Assembly (NCBI GenBank): GCA_030950975.1
Contig: JAUZQL010000210.1
Location: forward strand, 1 to 6,767
Source of the DNA: Mariprofundaceae bacterium
GTDB taxonomy: Bacteria > Pseudomonadota > Zetaproteobacteria > Mariprofundales > Mariprofundaceae
Length of the DNA: 6,767 nt
Direction of reading: 5' to 3'
The position numbers were made by a program, and so were the translations under genes. Below are positions 5,677 through 6,767 of this stretch, piece by piece (the first letter of the stretch is position 1; each line of letters opens with the position of its first letter). Under the pieces are notes generated by a model, which ran no database searches, was not told where the DNA came from, and saw only the letters and a list, made by a program, of their open reading frames with translations.

Positions 5677-6654
5677 CTATTGAACAAGCATATGCCAAGC
5701 ATCACTTTGTTCACGTTCGCCTTTTTTACCCACCCATAACGCTTGAAAAGGCTTCTTCTTAACGATTTTCATCGCATCTTTTCCCAACACAAAAATCGCT
5801 GTACTCCAAGCATCGGCTTGCATCGCATCCTTCGCAACCACCGTCACACTTTGACTTTGCTGACTGGGATAGCCCGTTTGAGGGTCAAGAATATGATGAT
5901 AACGCTTCCCTTGGTCAATAAAAAAACGTTCATAATCACCTGAGGTTACTACACTCACATCACCTTTCAAATGCAATACACCCAGCATTTTTTTTGCATC
6001 ACGTGGATCTCGAATACCGATGCGCCATGCATGTTCACCGTGTTGCCCGATGACACGCAAATCACCACCTGCATCAATCAAGGCATGTTCTACACCGTGC
6101 TTTTTTAATACGTTGATACCTCTATCAATGGCATAACCCTTAGCAATACCACCAAAATCAAGCTGACACTGTGCTGAATCACGCCACCAGCCTTGTTGAT
6201 CTTCATGCAAACAATGATTTAAACCTTGACGTTTTTCCTCAATGATTGCTTGAGCTGGCGGATGTTTTGGCGGTGGTGTTTTTGAAAAACCCCAAAGCTG
6301 ATTCAACGCGCCTAAAGCAGGGTTGAATGCACCATGACTTTGCGCTTGAATACGCATGGCAGTATGCAAGACAACATTGACTTCATCACTCAATGGCACA
6401 CGTTGCCCAATAGGCGAATGGTTAAAACGTTTAATCTCATTGTCCACCGTGCCATAAATGGTGAAAACATCTTCAACCCGCTGCATTTCATCTGCCGCAG
6501 CATGAATGGCTTCTTCTGCTTGTTGTTTTGGCACACCAACAATGGTAAAAGATACCAATGTTCCCATCATAAAACGTGTTTCATGCACGTCTTCAGGTGT
6601 CCATGAACATGCTGAACATAAACACAGCAAGCAAGTGGTCAGATATTTAATCAC
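5677..6654 (-). CDS. apbE: FAD:protein FMN transferase ApbE (lipoprotein)
   Basis: A 325-residue Mg-dependent flavin transferase. ApbE proteins split FAD and attach FMN through a phosphoester bond to a Thr or Ser of redox proteins such as NqrB/NqrC and RnfG/RnfD, on the outer side of the inner membrane. Residues 1-16 form a short cysteine-rich signal with a lipobox-like CSAC; C16 is the likely lipidated residue. Family motifs follow in order: ETRFMMGTLVSF (25-36), SHGAFNPALGALNQLWGF (106-123), LDFGGIAKGYAIDRG (165-179), DAGGDLRVIG (194-203), SVVTSGDYERF (234-244), HHILDPQTGYP (253-263) and the metal-binding DAWSTA (281-286). The start is GTG. It overlaps the end of the upstream ROK-like gene by 8 bp (GTGATTAA) with only a weak ribosome site, so translation is probably coupled. 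No nqr or rnf substrate gene is in the window, so its target here is unknown. Confidence 0.93.
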   Translation of the reverse strand: MIKYLTTCLLCLCSACSWTPEDVHETRFMMGTLVSFTIVGVPKQQAEEAIHAAADEMQRVEDVFTIYGTVDNEIKRFNHSPIGQRVPLSDEVNVVLHTAMRIQAQSHGAFNPALGALNQLWGFSKTPPPKHPPAQAIIEEKRQGLNHCLHEDQQGWWRDSAQCQLDFGGIAKGYAIDRGINVLKKHGVEHALIDAGGDLRVIGQHGEHAWRIGIRDPRDAKKMLGVLHLKGDVSVVTSGDYERFFIDQGKRYHHILDPQTGYPSQQSQSVTVVAKDAMQADAWSTAIFVLGKDAMKIVKKKPFQALWVGKKGEREQSDAWHMLVQ

Positions 6655-6767
6655 AGCCAGCCAAAGCTATCGCTGCTGCGCCCAAAATACCCGCCTGATC
6701 ATTTAATGTTGAAGGCAATACCTTCGTTTTTCCTTTGAGCGGTGAAATGACATGTTGATTCAATGCT
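6647..6767 (-). CDS. ROK-family sugar kinase-like protein, C-terminal end (partial)
   Basis: Only the last 39 codons and a TAA stop are present; the gene continues past the right edge. The fragment ends in STLNDQAGILGAAAIALAG, which fits the C-terminal helix of ROK-family kinases such as glucokinases, where a short L-x-(N/D)-(D/Q)-A-G-(I/L)-x-G-A-A motif is typical. ROK kinases phosphorylate hexoses or N-acetylhexosamines in the cytosol, and other members are repressors. The substrate, and even whether it is a kinase, cannot be decided from this tail. It ends in CD and overlaps the GTG start of apbE by 8 bp, which suggests co-transcription with apbE. Confidence 0.6.
   Translation of the reverse strand, partial: ALNQHVISPLKGKTKVLPSTLNDQAGILGAAAIALAGCD

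Noticed and set aside
6334..6706. Plus-strand open frames opposite apbE and its start
   Set aside because: They are antisense to conserved ApbE motifs and have no recognisable features.

Overview
This window looks like an ordinary chromosomal segment of a type IV pilus-bearing proteobacterium. It carries the paired retraction ATPases PilT and PilU, a DbpA helicase, an exported ApbE flavin transferase, and a tRNA-Lys with an encoded CCA end. Base composition is moderately AT-rich, by eye. A gamma- or zeta-proteobacterium would fit, but the sequence alone does not settle the genus. I see no transposase, phage gene, integrase, CRISPR array or long repeat.

Layout from left to right. Positions 2-184 (+) hold the last 60 codons of an ATP-dependent RNA helicase of the DbpA type. 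It is followed by a plus-strand hairpin terminator and a second, mainly minus-strand terminator that ends the convergent tRNA-Lys gene (358-433, minus). The tRNA has its own promoter-like sequence at 468-495, in the short gap after a 537-residue FAD-dependent oxidoreductase (513-2126, minus). A 145-bp gap with a hairpin at 2182-2203 separates that gene from three consecutive PilT-family ATPase genes, all on the minus strand. In transcription order these are a canonical pilT (4559-5614), a pilU (3369-4517) and a third, divergent paralogue (2272-3369). The third gene starts inside the stop codon of pilU. Upstream of pilT are apbE (5677-6654, GTG start) and, overlapping its start by 8 bp, the C-terminal end of a ROK-family sugar kinase-like protein (6647 to the window edge).

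All five minus-strand genes from the ROK-like gene to the third PilT paralogue are closely packed (8-bp overlap, 62 bp, 41 bp, 1-bp overlap) and could be one transcript, although I see no decisive promoter or terminator. PilT powers pilus retraction at the inner-membrane base of the machine and PilU assists it. The third ATPase keeps the catalytic motifs but has altered N-terminal and C-terminal signatures, so it is probably a specialised accessory motor. ApbE acts outside the cytoplasm, attaching FMN to redox proteins, and has no evident functional link to pili. The tandem trio of retraction ATPases is the most unusual thing here. I do not find convincing evidence of a wholly new system.
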